Source: Phaeobacter bryozoorum
GTDB lineage: Bacteria; Pseudomonadota; Alphaproteobacteria; Rhodobacterales; Rhodobacteraceae
Direction: 5' to 3' (one strand)
Assembly: GCF_041893525.1 (NCBI RefSeq)
Contig: NZ_CP169071.1
Length of the DNA: 64,000 nucleotides
Positions 36,368 through 45,524 of the stretch are shown piece after piece. Below the pieces are notes generated by a model, which was not told where the DNA came from, ran no database searches, and was given only the letters and a program-made list of their open reading frames with translations. A program made the translations under genes and the position numbers. The first letter of the stretch is position 1. Each line of letters starts with the position of its first letter.

Positions 36368-39300
36368 TCAGCCGGTTTTCCCATCTGCCGAATGCGCCAT
36401 CAGGCGCGCCATGTGGCGGGCCAGCTGCTGCACATTGGGTGGCTGCAGGATCGACAGATGTGATCCCGGCACCTCGATCAGCTCAAACCCGGCCTCGGCC
36501 ACCGGCGCCCAGCCCAGCCCCTGGGCCAGCCCTTCGGAGCTGTCAAAAAGATCGTCGCCGGCCCGGAACACGGTCAGCGGCGTGGCCAGCGGCTCCGGCG
36601 CGTAATGTTCCACCGACTGCTGGTTTGCCGCGATCAGCGCGTCGATCGTCAGCTTGCCGCCGCCGGTCCACTCCAGCCGCCGCCGCTCAAAGGAATTGCG
36701 CAGGGTCTCAATCCGATTGGCCACGATATGGCGCAGATAGGCAGGCCCCATACGCCGGAGCAGCTGCAGATGGGCGCCCAGCCTGGCCCGGCCCTGTACC
36801 CGGCTGCGCCCGGCCGGCCCTTCGGCATCAAACAGCGCCACCAGCCCCAGCTCGCGCCCCGCCGCCAGCAGCTGACGCGCCAGTTCAAAGGCGAAATAAC
36901 TGCCCAGAGACACCGCCGCCAGATGCACAACCCCGCTGGGGTAATGGGTCTGGATCTCGTCCAGATACATCTTGGCGGTGGTCCGCACCCCGGTGGGGGT
37001 GTCATCATCCAGCAGGCCGATACTCAGCCCGTAGACCGGCTGGTCGGGGCCAAGGGCACGGGCCAGCGGGCGATAGAATTCCTCGTTGCGGCCCAGCACA
37101 TGCACGCCAAACAGCGGCGGCCGCGCCGCGCCATCCTGGATGATCACCAGATGATCGGGCAGGCTGTGGCCTTCCGGTGTTTCCGGCGCGCCGGTCTGTT
37201 CCCCGTTCTGCTCCGACTCCAGCGCCGCCGCCAGGGCGCGGGGGCTGGGGGTCAGATGCAGCGCCGCCAGGCTCCGCCGCTGGCCCAGATCCGCCTCGAT
37301 CCGGCCAATCAGCCGCATCGCCAGCAGCGAATGGCCGCCGCGGTCATAAAAACTGTCATCCGCCGCCAGATCGGGCTGGCCCAGGATATCGGCCATCATC
37401 TCCGTCAGCTGCCGGGCCAGCGGCGAGGGCGGGGCAGAGGTGTCAACCGCCGCTCCGGCGTCCCGCCGCAGACGCAGACCGAGCGCCCCTGCGGCCTGCT
37501 CCGGGGCGGGCAGGGCGGCCATGTCGATCTTGCCCCCTGCGGTGCGTGGAAACTCTGCCAGCGCCACCAGCGCCGGGCGCATATGGGCGGGCAGATCGCG
37601 CTGCACCACCTGCTGCAACGGGCCGAGATCCCATTGGCCATCGCCCGTCTGCGCCACGCCCCGGACCCAGCAGCAGAGCTGCGCCGCAGGCCCATCCTTG
37701 CCCCGGACCGCCGCCAGCGCCTGCACCCCGGGACAGGCGCGCTCCAGCACCTGTTCGACATGGCGCAGATCAATGCGAAAGCCGCGCAGCTTGACCTGCC
37801 GGTCCTGCCGCCCGAGAAAGGCCAGCGTGCCATCCCCCCGCCAGGCAGCGCGATCCCCGGTGCGATAGATCCGCGCCGCCGCGCGCTCCGCTGCAAAGGG
37901 GTCGGGCCGGAACGCCCGCGCGGTGTCCTCGGGGCGGCCGATATAACCATCGCTCACCGCCAGGCCGCCAATCCACAGATCCCCGGCCACCCCTGCGGGG
38001 GCCAGGCTGCCATCAGCGGCCAGCACATAGGCGCGGGCATGGGCGGTGGGGCGGCCGATGGGCACATCCTCCTCCGCATCAACCGGGCCGCCCGGATCAT
38101 GCAGCGTGCAGGTGATGGTGGTTTCCGTCGGCCCGTAGCCATTGAGCCAGCGCACCCCCGGCGCCAGCTGCTGCCAGCGCGCCAGCGCCTGCGGGCTGAC
38201 CTGCTCCCCGCCGACGATCACCAGCCGCACCGAGGGCGGCAGGCTGCGGCCACTGTCGGCCATCACATCGCACAGCACATGCCAGAAGGCGGTCGGCAGG
38301 TTCAGCACCGTCAGCTCCAGCGCCGCCACCCGGTCCAGAAACAGCCCCGGCGCGCCGATCATATCGGGCGCGCGCAGCACCACGCAGGCGCCGGCCAGGA
38401 GGCTGGGCAGCACCTCCTCGATGGCGACATCAAAGGACAGGCTGGCAAATTGCAGCATCCGGTCGCTGGCCTGGAGGTCAAAGGCGGCGGTGATGGCGCT
38501 GGCATGGGCCAGAAGCGCCCGCATCGGCACCCGCACCCCCTTGGGTTTGCCGGTGGACCCGGAGGTATAGATCACATAGGCCAGCCGCGCCGGATCCGGC
38601 GCGGGGCGGATCGGCGCTGCGGACCGGGGCTGCGCCTGCCCGGCCCCGGGCGGGATCCAGACCAGCCCGTTTGAGGTCAGCGCCGTCTCATGTTGAGGAG
38701 CCTGATCGGCGGATTCACTCATGTCAGAGCCTGAAACGGTGCCATGATCCGGCCCGCCGATGCCCAGCCGGGTGCCGCTGTCCTCCAGCATATGGGCCAT
38801 CACCGCCGCCGGGTAGGTGGGGTCCACCGGCAGGAAGGCGGCGCCAACCTTCAGCACCGCCAGCATCGCAATGATGAACTCCGGGCTGCGCGGCAGGCAG
38901 ATGGCAATGATATCGCCGGCCTCCGCCCCCTGCGCCTGCAGAACCCCCGCCAGCTGATCGGCGCGGGCCTGCAGATCTCCATGGCTCAGCAGCGCCCCGT
39001 CCGGGGCCATCTGCAGGGCCGGGGCCTCAGGCGCCCGCGCCGCCGTGGCCTCCAGCCGGGTTGCCATACAGGGCGGGGCCGCTGCCATATCCTGCGCCAG
39101 CCTCTGCGCAAGCACCGGATCCGGGCGGCCCTGTCGCACCAGCTGCGTGACCTCCGCCTCCGGCAGCATCCCCAGATCGCGCAGGGCCATGCCCGTGGGC
39201 GCCGTGGCGAGGCTCTGCAACAGCTGGCACAGGTGATCCAGCATCCGCTCCACCTGTGTGCCCGGCAGCACCTCGGGATCATATTCCAGCATCAGCAGCG

Positions 39301-40615
39301 GCTGTTCATCGCCATAGACCGCCAGGGTCAGCGGCATCGCGCCCTCTTCGCGCAGTTCCACCCGGCGGTGCCGCCAGGGGGTCTGCGGATCGGCGCCGCC
39401 GAGGCTGCGCATCCGCTCGTTCAGACTGTCGCGTTCGAACATCACCATGCTGTCAAACAGCGGCACGCTGCCCGGCAGCCCGCACCAGCCGCGCATATCC
39501 GCCAGCGCGGCATGTTCATGATCGCGCAGCGCCACCGCATCGCGGCGCAGGCGCGCCAGCAGCCCGTCAACCGTCTCGCCCCCCGACAGATGCAGATACA
39601 GCGGCACCGTATTGATCAGGCAGCCCACCGTGCGCCCGCAGCCCTCCAGAAGATAGCGCCCCGATCGGGTGACCCCGAAGAGCGCCGTTTCCCGCCCGCT
39701 CCAGCGCGCCACCAGAAGCCCCCAGGCGGCATGGACCATATTGGCCAGGGTGGCCGCGCCGCCGCCCTCTGTCGCCGTGACCGCGCCTGCGCGCTGCATG
39801 AGGGCGCGGCGCAGCTCGGTCGGCAGATGTCGCTGCAGGATCCGCTTGCGCCCGGGGCTGTCCTGCGGTGTGTCGGCCGACAGATCCGCCAGCCGGGCAA
39901 TCTGATTGGGGGTTTCGAATCCCTTGAGGTGATCCTGGAAAAACGCCCGACTTTCCGCCCGCCCCGAGACCTCCGCCACGGCCGGGCTGAAGGCGTCAAA
40001 ACCGGTCACCGGCGCGGTCTCGGCAGGCAGATCGCCCGCGCTCAGCGCCGCAAAGACATCCTCCAGCACCACCGCCATGCTGCGGCCATCGACCAGCACG
40101 TGGTGGATGGTCCAGACCATCACCGACCGCTCCGGCCCCAGCCGCGCCAGCAGCACCCGCCAGGACACCGCCTGCTCCAGCGCGCAGCCCCGGTTGCGAT
40201 CCTCGGCCAGGAACCGTTCCAGCCGGGCGGTCTGATCCTCCGCCCCCAGCCCCTGCCAGTCCTCGGTCTCTACCGTGACCTGCGCCGCGGCCACGGCCAC
40301 CGGCGCCACCTGCAGCACCGGCTGCGGGCGGCCCTGCCACAGCACCGCGCTGCGCAGCACCGGATGGCGGGCGCAGACCTGCTGCCAGGCCGCCTGCAGC
40401 GCCTCGGGCGCGGGCGCCTCGGCGTCCAGATGCACCACGATCTGTTCCAGATTGACCCAAGGTCGGCCGGCAGCCGCGCTTTCATAAAGCAGCCCCTGCT
40501 GCATCGGCGTCAGGGGGATATCCCGCGCCCCGTCCACCACAGACGCTGCCTGAAGATCCGTCTCGCCCATCGCAGATGTCGAGCCAGGCTTAGCTGCCTG
40601 TGAAGTACCGGTCAT
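36368..40615 (-). CDS. Single-module non-ribosomal peptide synthetase (C-A-T-TE), 1415 aa
   Basis: Condensation domain, residues about 30-450, with intact HHVLVDG near 170. Adenylation domain, about 520-1000, with YTSGSTGKPKG near 683 and NGYGPTETT. Carrier domain with the phosphopantetheine Ser in GGHSLL near 1092. Thioesterase, about 1160-1400, with nucleophile VSLGS near 1235 and His in GSHLSIL. The first Gly of the thioesterase GxSxG is Ala. Reading the specificity pocket by alignment to PheA from memory gives roughly D-V-E-N-V-G-G-I-T; an acidic third position occurs in some domains for basic amino acids, so this is only a hint. ATG 40615 follows AGGGGG; a GTG at 40717 is possible. One module implies a one-step acylation or condensation product. 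Confidence 0.9.
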   Translation of the reverse strand: MTGTSQAAKPGSTSAMGETDLQAASVVDGARDIPLTPMQQGLLYESAAAGRPWVNLEQIVVHLDAEAPAPEALQAAWQQVCARHPVLRSAVLWQGRPQPVLQVAPVAVAAAQVTVETEDWQGLGAEDQTARLERFLAEDRNRGCALEQAVSWRVLLARLGPERSVMVWTIHHVLVDGRSMAVVLEDVFAALSAGDLPAETAPVTGFDAFSPAVAEVSGRAESRAFFQDHLKGFETPNQIARLADLSADTPQDSPGRKRILQRHLPTELRRALMQRAGAVTATEGGGAATLANMVHAAWGLLVARWSGRETALFGVTRSGRYLLEGCGRTVGCLINTVPLYLHLSGGETVDGLLARLRRDAVALRDHEHAALADMRGWCGLPGSVPLFDSMVMFERDSLNERMRSLGGADPQTPWRHRRVELREEGAMPLTLAVYGDEQPLLMLEYDPEVLPGTQVERMLDHLCQLLQSLATAPTGMALRDLGMLPEAEVTQLVRQGRPDPVLAQRLAQDMAAAPPCMATRLEATAARAPEAPALQMAPDGALLSHGDLQARADQLAGVLQAQGAEAGDIIAICLPRSPEFIIAMLAVLKVGAAFLPVDPTYPAAVMAHMLEDSGTRLGIGGPDHGTVSGSDMSESADQAPQHETALTSNGLVWIPPGAGQAQPRSAAPIRPAPDPARLAYVIYTSGSTGKPKGVRVPMRALLAHASAITAAFDLQASDRMLQFASLSFDVAIEEVLPSLLAGACVVLRAPDMIGAPGLFLDRVAALELTVLNLPTAFWHVLCDVMADSGRSLPPSVRLVIVGGEQVSPQALARWQQLAPGVRWLNGYGPTETTITCTLHDPGGPVDAEEDVPIGRPTAHARAYVLAADGSLAPAGVAGDLWIGGLAVSDGYIGRPEDTARAFRPDPFAAERAAARIYRTGDRAAWRGDGTLAFLGRQDRQVKLRGFRIDLRHVEQVLERACPGVQALAAVRGKDGPAAQLCCWVRGVAQTGDGQWDLGPLQQVVQRDLPAHMRPALVALAEFPRTAGGKIDMAALPAPEQAAGALGLRLRRDAGAAVDTSAPPSPLARQLTEMMADILGQPDLAADDSFYDRGGHSLLAMRLIGRIEADLGQRRSLAALHLTPSPRALAAALESEQNGEQTGAPETPEGHSLPDHLVIIQDGAARPPLFGVHVLGRNEEFYRPLARALGPDQPVYGLSIGLLDDDTPTGVRTTAKMYLDEIQTHYPSGVVHLAAVSLGSYFAFELARQLLAAGRELGLVALFDAEGPAGRSRVQGRARLGAHLQLLRRMGPAYLRHIVANRIETLRNSFERRRLEWTGGGKLTIDALIAANQQSVEHYAPEPLATPLTVFRAGDDLFDSSEGLAQGLGWAPVAEAGFELIEVPGSHLSILQPPNVQQLARHMARLMAHSADGKTG

Positions 40616-41030
40616 GATGCCCCCTACCTGGCATCGGGCCTGGGCCAACCCGCGCCATACTTTCGATCCTGTGCCGCGCCCAGGTGGTCTGGGTATCACG
40701 TCACTCTTAACATCCACCTGTCTGCGGCCCTTCCAGCCCGGCTTCCGATGATGCCGACCGCAGGGCCAAAGGCTACCAGATCAAACGGCAGACGAGCAAT
40801 AAAACACCACCCGGCCACGATCACATCTCCGTCTGATCCGGCAAGATAGGGAATTTGTCGCACCCCGGTTCGGAATGTGCTCCGGGTATAAAAAGCTCCT
40901 TAATCAATCTTATGTTAAATTATTGCACATTCACCGCGTCGCGGCGATATATTCAGCGGGCAGATGTGACAAAGGCCGCCTGTCAGGCGGCCTTTGTATC
41001 TGGGTTCGGCATGACACCAGCAGCAGCGGA
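40616..41030. other. 415-bp spacer between NRPS and pyruvyl transferase genes
   Basis: The right part (40860-40960) is AT-richer and holds TATAAAAAGC near 40886 and TTATGTTAAATTATTG near 40909; it is likely a promoter region for the NRPS gene. No gene is supported. A terminator-like repeat lies at 40971-40995. Confidence 0.45.
40971..40995 (-). terminator. Hairpin after the pyruvyl transferase gene
   Basis: A perfect 12-bp inverted repeat (AAAGGCCGCCTG / CAGGCGGCCTTT) with a one-base centre lies 36 bp beyond the stop of the minus-strand gene. The following T-run is short (TTTG). Confidence 0.65.
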
Positions 41031-43040
41031 TCATTCCGCCGGGGTTTTCTGGGCAACCAGCTCCCCCAGCACCTGCTCCAGCGCCGCCGCGTCGCCGCCG
41101 CGCAGGCAGGTCAGCACTGTCCGGGGCAGACGGCGCTTGGCGCGCAGCAAAGGGGTCACCGGGCGCTTGCTGTCATGGGACAGCTCGGCGTTGATCAGCC
41201 GCGATCCGGCCGCCGCGCGCAGCCGCTCCACATGAGCCAGATCCAGCGGATGATCGCCGTGGATGGCATAGATCCGGGCCGCCCGGTCACAGCCGCTGCA
41301 GCCATCGCGGTAGCCACTGCTCCAGTCCAGCTTGCGCGCCGCCGGGAAACGGGTCTCTCCGGGGATCAGATCCTCGGCCAGGGTGGTGATCGGCTGCAGC
41401 GCCACCACGTTTTTCGCGCCGATCAGGTCGGCAAAGGCCATGGCGCCAAAGGCCCCCATACCGGAGCCCAGCACATGCACCTTGTCAAACCCAGCCATCC
41501 AGGCGCGGGTGTCCGGTGCCCGGAAATACTGTTCCAGATCCAGCGGACGGTACCAGTTCTGCTGATGCGGCAAGACCGACAGCACCGCATAGCCGGATTT
41601 GATCAGGAAACGCTCGCCAAAGCCCGGACGCAAGGGATCCTTGCGGTCCAGCGCCTGGCCTGCCCCTTCAAAGGTGACAACCAGCTCCCGCGCGCCCTCC
41701 GGATGCAGCCGCCGCATGGCATAAGACGGGGTCAGCGTGGTGGTGGGCCACAGCCCCTCTGGCAGCGCTTCTTCGGGGGCCATCTGGCTGCGGATGGCGC
41801 CCAGATGGCCTTGCCGGTCCACCGCAGGCACCGGCTGCGGCTCGTCGGGCACGATGGTGTCGACCTCCAGCCCGTGTTCGGCCAGCGCCGCCACATATTC
41901 GGCATGCCGCTGGCGATAGGTCGCCTTCATCGTGTCCAGCATCTCGGGCGACAGATATTCATCCAGCGTCGCCTTCAGCCCCTTGCGCATGAATTTCTGC
42001 GTGTTCAGCGCCGGCAGGCCGAAATGTTCGGTCAGCTCGGCCACCCGGTTGTCATGCTTGAGGAAAATCGCCGGCTGACCCGCCTGCAGGGCCGCCACCC
42101 CGCCATGGAAGCGGTCGCCGATATAGACATCATGCAGCATCGCCGCCTGCCGCCAGGCGCCAGCCTCGGAGAAGTAATAATAGCGGTTGAAATCGACCTT
42201 ATGGCCGCATTTGCGGCTCAGCCAGCGATTGAGCATCTCGGGCTGGGCAATATTATTGCCCTCATTATAGCCAAACCGGTCCGTGATGAATTTACCATAG
42301 GCAAAGATCTCATCCTGGAACACATAAGAGGCGTCGATCTTGTCGAACGCCTTGGCCAGTTCGGTGCCGCGTTCAACGATGGCGCCGTCGCGCATGGAGA
42401 AATGGCCTGCGGTCATCACATTGGCCTGACGCCCCTTGGCCTGGGCCGCGGCCCCGTCGATGGCCATGATCGACTGCGGATAGACATAGAGACTGGGGCA
42501 GCCCAGCACGGTGGTGTTCTCCAGCCCGTTGTTGGCCAGCCACTCTGCCGTCTGGGTGCCGCGCACCCCAAACAGATTGGCCCGTTCATTGAGCAGCGCC
42601 AGAAGATCGCGGTTGCCCGGCAGCAGGTCCTCAAACGCATGGCTGCCCTGCATCCCGGCCCCCAGCACCACAAAAGGCACCCGCCCATCCAGCGCCTCCA
42701 GCGCGGTAAACAGCCGGATACCATCGTGATTGGGGCGGATGAAATTGGCCAGTGACACCACGATCATGTCGAAATGCTCGGCGATGGTCTCGGCATAGCC
42801 CTCACCGAGGTTTTTCTGCAGATTGGCGATATTGCCCACCGCCGACCCATCCGGGTCCTTGCGCAGGCTGCGCGCCGGGGCTTCGGCATGGATGATATTG
42901 CCGCGATTCCCGGTCAGCCGATGCGCCGGTTTCAGACCGAACAATGTGTCCGTCACCGTCGGCGGCACCCCCAGGATACTGGAGAGTGCCGGATCCGGAC
43001 GGTGGACCGAAAGCACGGGAGCGTGGAAAAGGATTCTCAT
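41031..43040 (-). CDS. Polysaccharide pyruvyl transferase fused to an alpha/beta-hydrolase-like domain, 669 aa
   Basis: Residues about 1-330 match the polysaccharide pyruvyl transferase family (PF04230): GNIIHAEAPARSLRKDPDG, VVLGAGMQG, NLFGVRGTQTAEWLANNG, TVLGCPSLYVYP, IGDRFHGGVAALQAG. These enzymes attach ketal pyruvate to sugars. After a linker, residues about 410-620 look like an alpha/beta hydrolase (ELVVTFEGAG, YAVLSVLPHQQNWYRP, VHVLGSGMGAFGAMAFADL). The nucleophile elbow reads GSGMG where GxSxG would be expected, so Ser is replaced by Gly near residue 524. A WSSGYRDGCSGCDRA patch follows with a Cys pair. The C-terminal part may bind rather than cleave. It is divergent from the GT4 gene. 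Confidence 0.78.
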   Translation of the reverse strand: MRILFHAPVLSVHRPDPALSSILGVPPTVTDTLFGLKPAHRLTGNRGNIIHAEAPARSLRKDPDGSAVGNIANLQKNLGEGYAETIAEHFDMIVVSLANFIRPNHDGIRLFTALEALDGRVPFVVLGAGMQGSHAFEDLLPGNRDLLALLNERANLFGVRGTQTAEWLANNGLENTTVLGCPSLYVYPQSIMAIDGAAAQAKGRQANVMTAGHFSMRDGAIVERGTELAKAFDKIDASYVFQDEIFAYGKFITDRFGYNEGNNIAQPEMLNRWLSRKCGHKVDFNRYYYFSEAGAWRQAAMLHDVYIGDRFHGGVAALQAGQPAIFLKHDNRVAELTEHFGLPALNTQKFMRKGLKATLDEYLSPEMLDTMKATYRQRHAEYVAALAEHGLEVDTIVPDEPQPVPAVDRQGHLGAIRSQMAPEEALPEGLWPTTTLTPSYAMRRLHPEGARELVVTFEGAGQALDRKDPLRPGFGERFLIKSGYAVLSVLPHQQNWYRPLDLEQYFRAPDTRAWMAGFDKVHVLGSGMGAFGAMAFADLIGAKNVVALQPITTLAEDLIPGETRFPAARKLDWSSGYRDGCSGCDRAARIYAIHGDHPLDLAHVERLRAAAGSRLINAELSHDSKRPVTPLLRAKRRLPRTVLTCLRGGDAAALEQVLGELVAQKTPAE

Positions 43041-43355
43041 ATATCACCAGATGTTACTCGCCATAGCCTCCACAAACGGATGGTATGGCCTATTGAAAAT
43101 AGGGGATCGGCAACCGCGCTTTGGCGTCTCCGGCGGCCGCAGCCCCCGGGATTGCTGCGTTGCGCGCATGTTAGCGCCATGACCTCTGGGGACAAGCCCG
43201 GAAAACCCGGCAGAGGCCCCTGGTGGTGAAACCCTGCCCATGGGGGCGCCCCGCGCACCCGCGCGCCTGGACGTACTGGACGCCCGGCCAGATCTCCCCG
43301 CCCGCGCCCCGCCGAAAGGGTTGCGCCTGCCGCCCTCTCGCGGCATGGATAGGGG
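43041..43355. promoter_or_regulatory. Divergent intergenic region between pyruvyl transferase and GT4 genes
   Basis: A 315-bp gap between divergent genes, so both promoters should lie here. The part next to the pyruvyl transferase is AT-richer (43040-43110). No clear sigma-70 pair or operator was identified and no gene is supported. Confidence 0.4.
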
Positions 43356-44600
43356 ATGAAATTTCTCTTTGTGCACCAGAACATGCCCGGCCAGTACCGG
43401 GAGATGATCCAGTGGCTGGCCGATCAGGGCGAGCATGAGATCGTGTTTTTGACCCAGCGAAACGATGTGAAGCTGCCCGGGGTCACCACCGCAACCTACA
43501 GCAGCCATCACCAGCCTGCCGCCGATGCCTATGGGCTGTCCAAGGACTGGGAGGCGGCAGCCGGCAATGGCATTGGCGCCGCCCTCGCCGCGCGCCAACT
43601 GGAGGCCAGGGAAGGCTTCAAGCCCGATATCATCATTGGCCACACCGGCTGGGGGGAGCTGACCTTCATGAAAGAGGTCTGGCCGGATGTGCCAATTATT
43701 GGCTTCTTTGAATATTTCTACCGCACCACTGGCGGGCTGGTTGGCTTTGACCCGGAAAATCCCCCCGGCGAACACGCAGGGTTCTTTGCCCATGCCCGCA
43801 ACACCGTGCCCTTTGCCAATATCGAGGTGGTCGATCTGGGCCACAGCCCGACCTACTGGCAGCGCGACCGCTTCCCCAAGAGCTTTCACGACAAGATCTA
43901 CGTCAGCCATGACGGCATCCGCACCGACCGGCTGCAGCCGGACCCACAGGCCAGCATCGGCCTCGGCCGCCTGCCCCGGCCGCTCAGCCGCGACGATGAG
44001 GTGATCACCTATATCGCCCGCAATATGGAACGCGCCCGTGGTTTTCACGTGATGATGCGCGCCCTGCCCAAGATCCTGTCGGAACGCCCCAATGCGCGGA
44101 TCCTGATGATCGGCGGCAATGAGACCTCCTATGGGCGCGAAAGCACCCATCCCGCAGGGCTGCGCGGCGAGATGGAGGATGAGCTGGGCGACAGCGTCGA
44201 CTGGAGTCGGGTGCATTTCCTCGGCCGGGTGCCTTACAGCGATCTGTGCAAGATCATCCGCATCAGCCGCTGCCACATCTATCTGACCATGCCCTTTGTG
44301 CTCAGCTGGTCGTTGCTGGAATCGATGTCGATGCAGGCCACTGTCGTCGCCGCCGATGTGGAGCCGGTGCGCGAGGCGGTGACCCATAATGAGACCGGCA
44401 TGCTGGTGGATTTCTTCGACCCCGGCGCGCTGGCCGATCAGGTGGTGGATGTGCTGGCCAATCCCGGCGCCTATGCCCATCTCGGCCCCAATGCCCGCGC
44501 CCATGTGGTGGAAACCTACGATTTCCTGACCCGCTGCATGCCCGAGCACGCCCGCCAGATCAACGCACTGCTGCCTGCGGGCAAACAGCTGAAGATCTGA
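43356..44600 (+). CDS. Glycosyltransferase family 4 protein, 414 aa
   Basis: A GT-B fold enzyme. The N-terminus MKFLFVHQNMPGQYREM and the block IIIGHTGWGELTFMKEVWP belong to the N-terminal lobe. RNMERARGFHVMMRALP, ARILMIGGNETSYG, HFLGRVPYSDL, LTMPFVLSWSLLESMSMQ and the end ETGMLVDFFDP belong to the nucleotide-sugar lobe. The usual second Glu of E-x7-E is present within SWSLLESMS. Probably a cytoplasmic enzyme adding a sugar to the polysaccharide repeat; donor unknown. It stands alone, convergent with the LuxR gene. Confidence 0.9.
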   Translation: MKFLFVHQNMPGQYREMIQWLADQGEHEIVFLTQRNDVKLPGVTTATYSSHHQPAADAYGLSKDWEAAAGNGIGAALAARQLEAREGFKPDIIIGHTGWGELTFMKEVWPDVPIIGFFEYFYRTTGGLVGFDPENPPGEHAGFFAHARNTVPFANIEVVDLGHSPTYWQRDRFPKSFHDKIYVSHDGIRTDRLQPDPQASIGLGRLPRPLSRDDEVITYIARNMERARGFHVMMRALPKILSERPNARILMIGGNETSYGRESTHPAGLRGEMEDELGDSVDWSRVHFLGRVPYSDLCKIIRISRCHIYLTMPFVLSWSLLESMSMQATVVAADVEPVREAVTHNETGMLVDFFDPGALADQVVDVLANPGAYAHLGPNARAHVVETYDFLTRCMPEHARQINALLPAGKQLKI

Positions 44601-44747
44601 CACCCGGGCCGGCAACCGCCCAGTCTGTAACAGTTCGGTCCGCAGCAGAGTATCCGGGGATGATCTGCGTCGACCCGGGATCCAGCCCCCCAGCATGGAT
44701 CCATGGCCGACGCAGCCCCGACCTGCCCGGCCCACCAGATGGTGGGA

Positions 44748-45524
44748 TCAGGACAGGAATTGCTCCGACGCCCAGATCGCGGCCTGGGTGCGGTTCTTGG
44801 CACCGACCTTGCGAAAACAGGTGCGCAGATGCACCTTCACCGTGGCCTCGCAGATGCCCAGCTCATTGGCGATGGATTTATTGGTGGCGCCGTCGATCAG
44901 CTTGGTCAGGATCAGCCATTCGCGTCCCGACAGCCCGCGCGCCGCAGCCGAGGCCGGCATCCGGCGCAGGTCCACTGGCAGGGGATCGGCCGGAACACCG
45001 TTGGGTTTCCCCTTGTTAGAGCCTGCCTCAGACAGGCTCCCATTGACCCGACCGTCCAGGGTCACCGCCGCAAAATCCGCAGAGGCGCCGAGGGTTTCCG
45101 CCGCCTGGTCGCCGCTGGATGTGGTCACATCCGCCGCCCGCAGCGCCGCGGAAATATCCGATGGCACAATCCGATAGCCGCTTTGCACCACCCGCAGCGC
45201 CGCAATCAGCGCCTCGGCCGATTTGCGTTGCGGGATCACCGCCTCGGCATAGGCGCTGAGCGCATTCTGCATGCTGGTGGAACATTCGCGCCCCATGATC
45301 AGGATCAGCAGAGAGGCGTCATTGCCCTCTTTGAACTGGCGCAATTCCTCCACCAGCTCCGGTCCGGTTTCATGGCTGTAATATAAAACCAGATCATCCA
45401 CCCCCAGCCCGGAGAGCGTCGAAAGCTCATCGCAGCAGGTGCCGATCTGGTAGTCGTTGCTCTGGCAAATGGCGAGGAACATGTCGCGTAACAAGCGACT
45501 TTCGCCCACAATATGAACAGGCAT
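44748..45524 (-). CDS. LuxR-type regulator with degenerate receiver-like domain, 258 aa
   Basis: The C-terminal helix-turn-helix is clear (GLSGREWLILTKLIDG, NKSIANELGICEATVKVHLR, residues about 190-255). The N-terminal 115 residues look like a response-regulator receiver (VHIVGESRLLRDMFL, LVLYYSHETGPELVEELRQF, SLLILIMG). The phosphoacceptor position after strand 3 reads DLVLYY instead of a terminal Asp, so phosphorylation is unlikely. ATG 45524 follows GGGGG at about 7 nt; the longer frame lacks similarity. It is divergent across a 1-kb spacer from a second LuxR-type gene and is the obvious candidate regulator of the neighbouring RTX/secretion cluster. Confidence 0.83.
   Translation of the reverse strand: MPVHIVGESRLLRDMFLAICQSNDYQIGTCCDELSTLSGLGVDDLVLYYSHETGPELVEELRQFKEGNDASLLILIMGRECSTSMQNALSAYAEAVIPQRKSAEALIAALRVVQSGYRIVPSDISAALRAADVTTSSGDQAAETLGASADFAAVTLDGRVNGSLSEAGSNKGKPNGVPADPLPVDLRRMPASAAARGLSGREWLILTKLIDGATNKSIANELGICEATVKVHLRTCFRKVGAKNRTQAAIWASEQFLS

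Noticed and set aside
36605..38674. 689-codon plus-strand open frame opposite the NRPS
   Set aside because: It is the antisense shadow of the NRPS. The His/Arg/Gln/Pro-rich product has no domain, while the minus strand carries all NRPS motifs.
40875..42755. 626-codon plus-strand open frame over the pyruvyl transferase gene
   Set aside because: Antisense shadow that begins in the intergenic spacer and has no similarity to known proteins.
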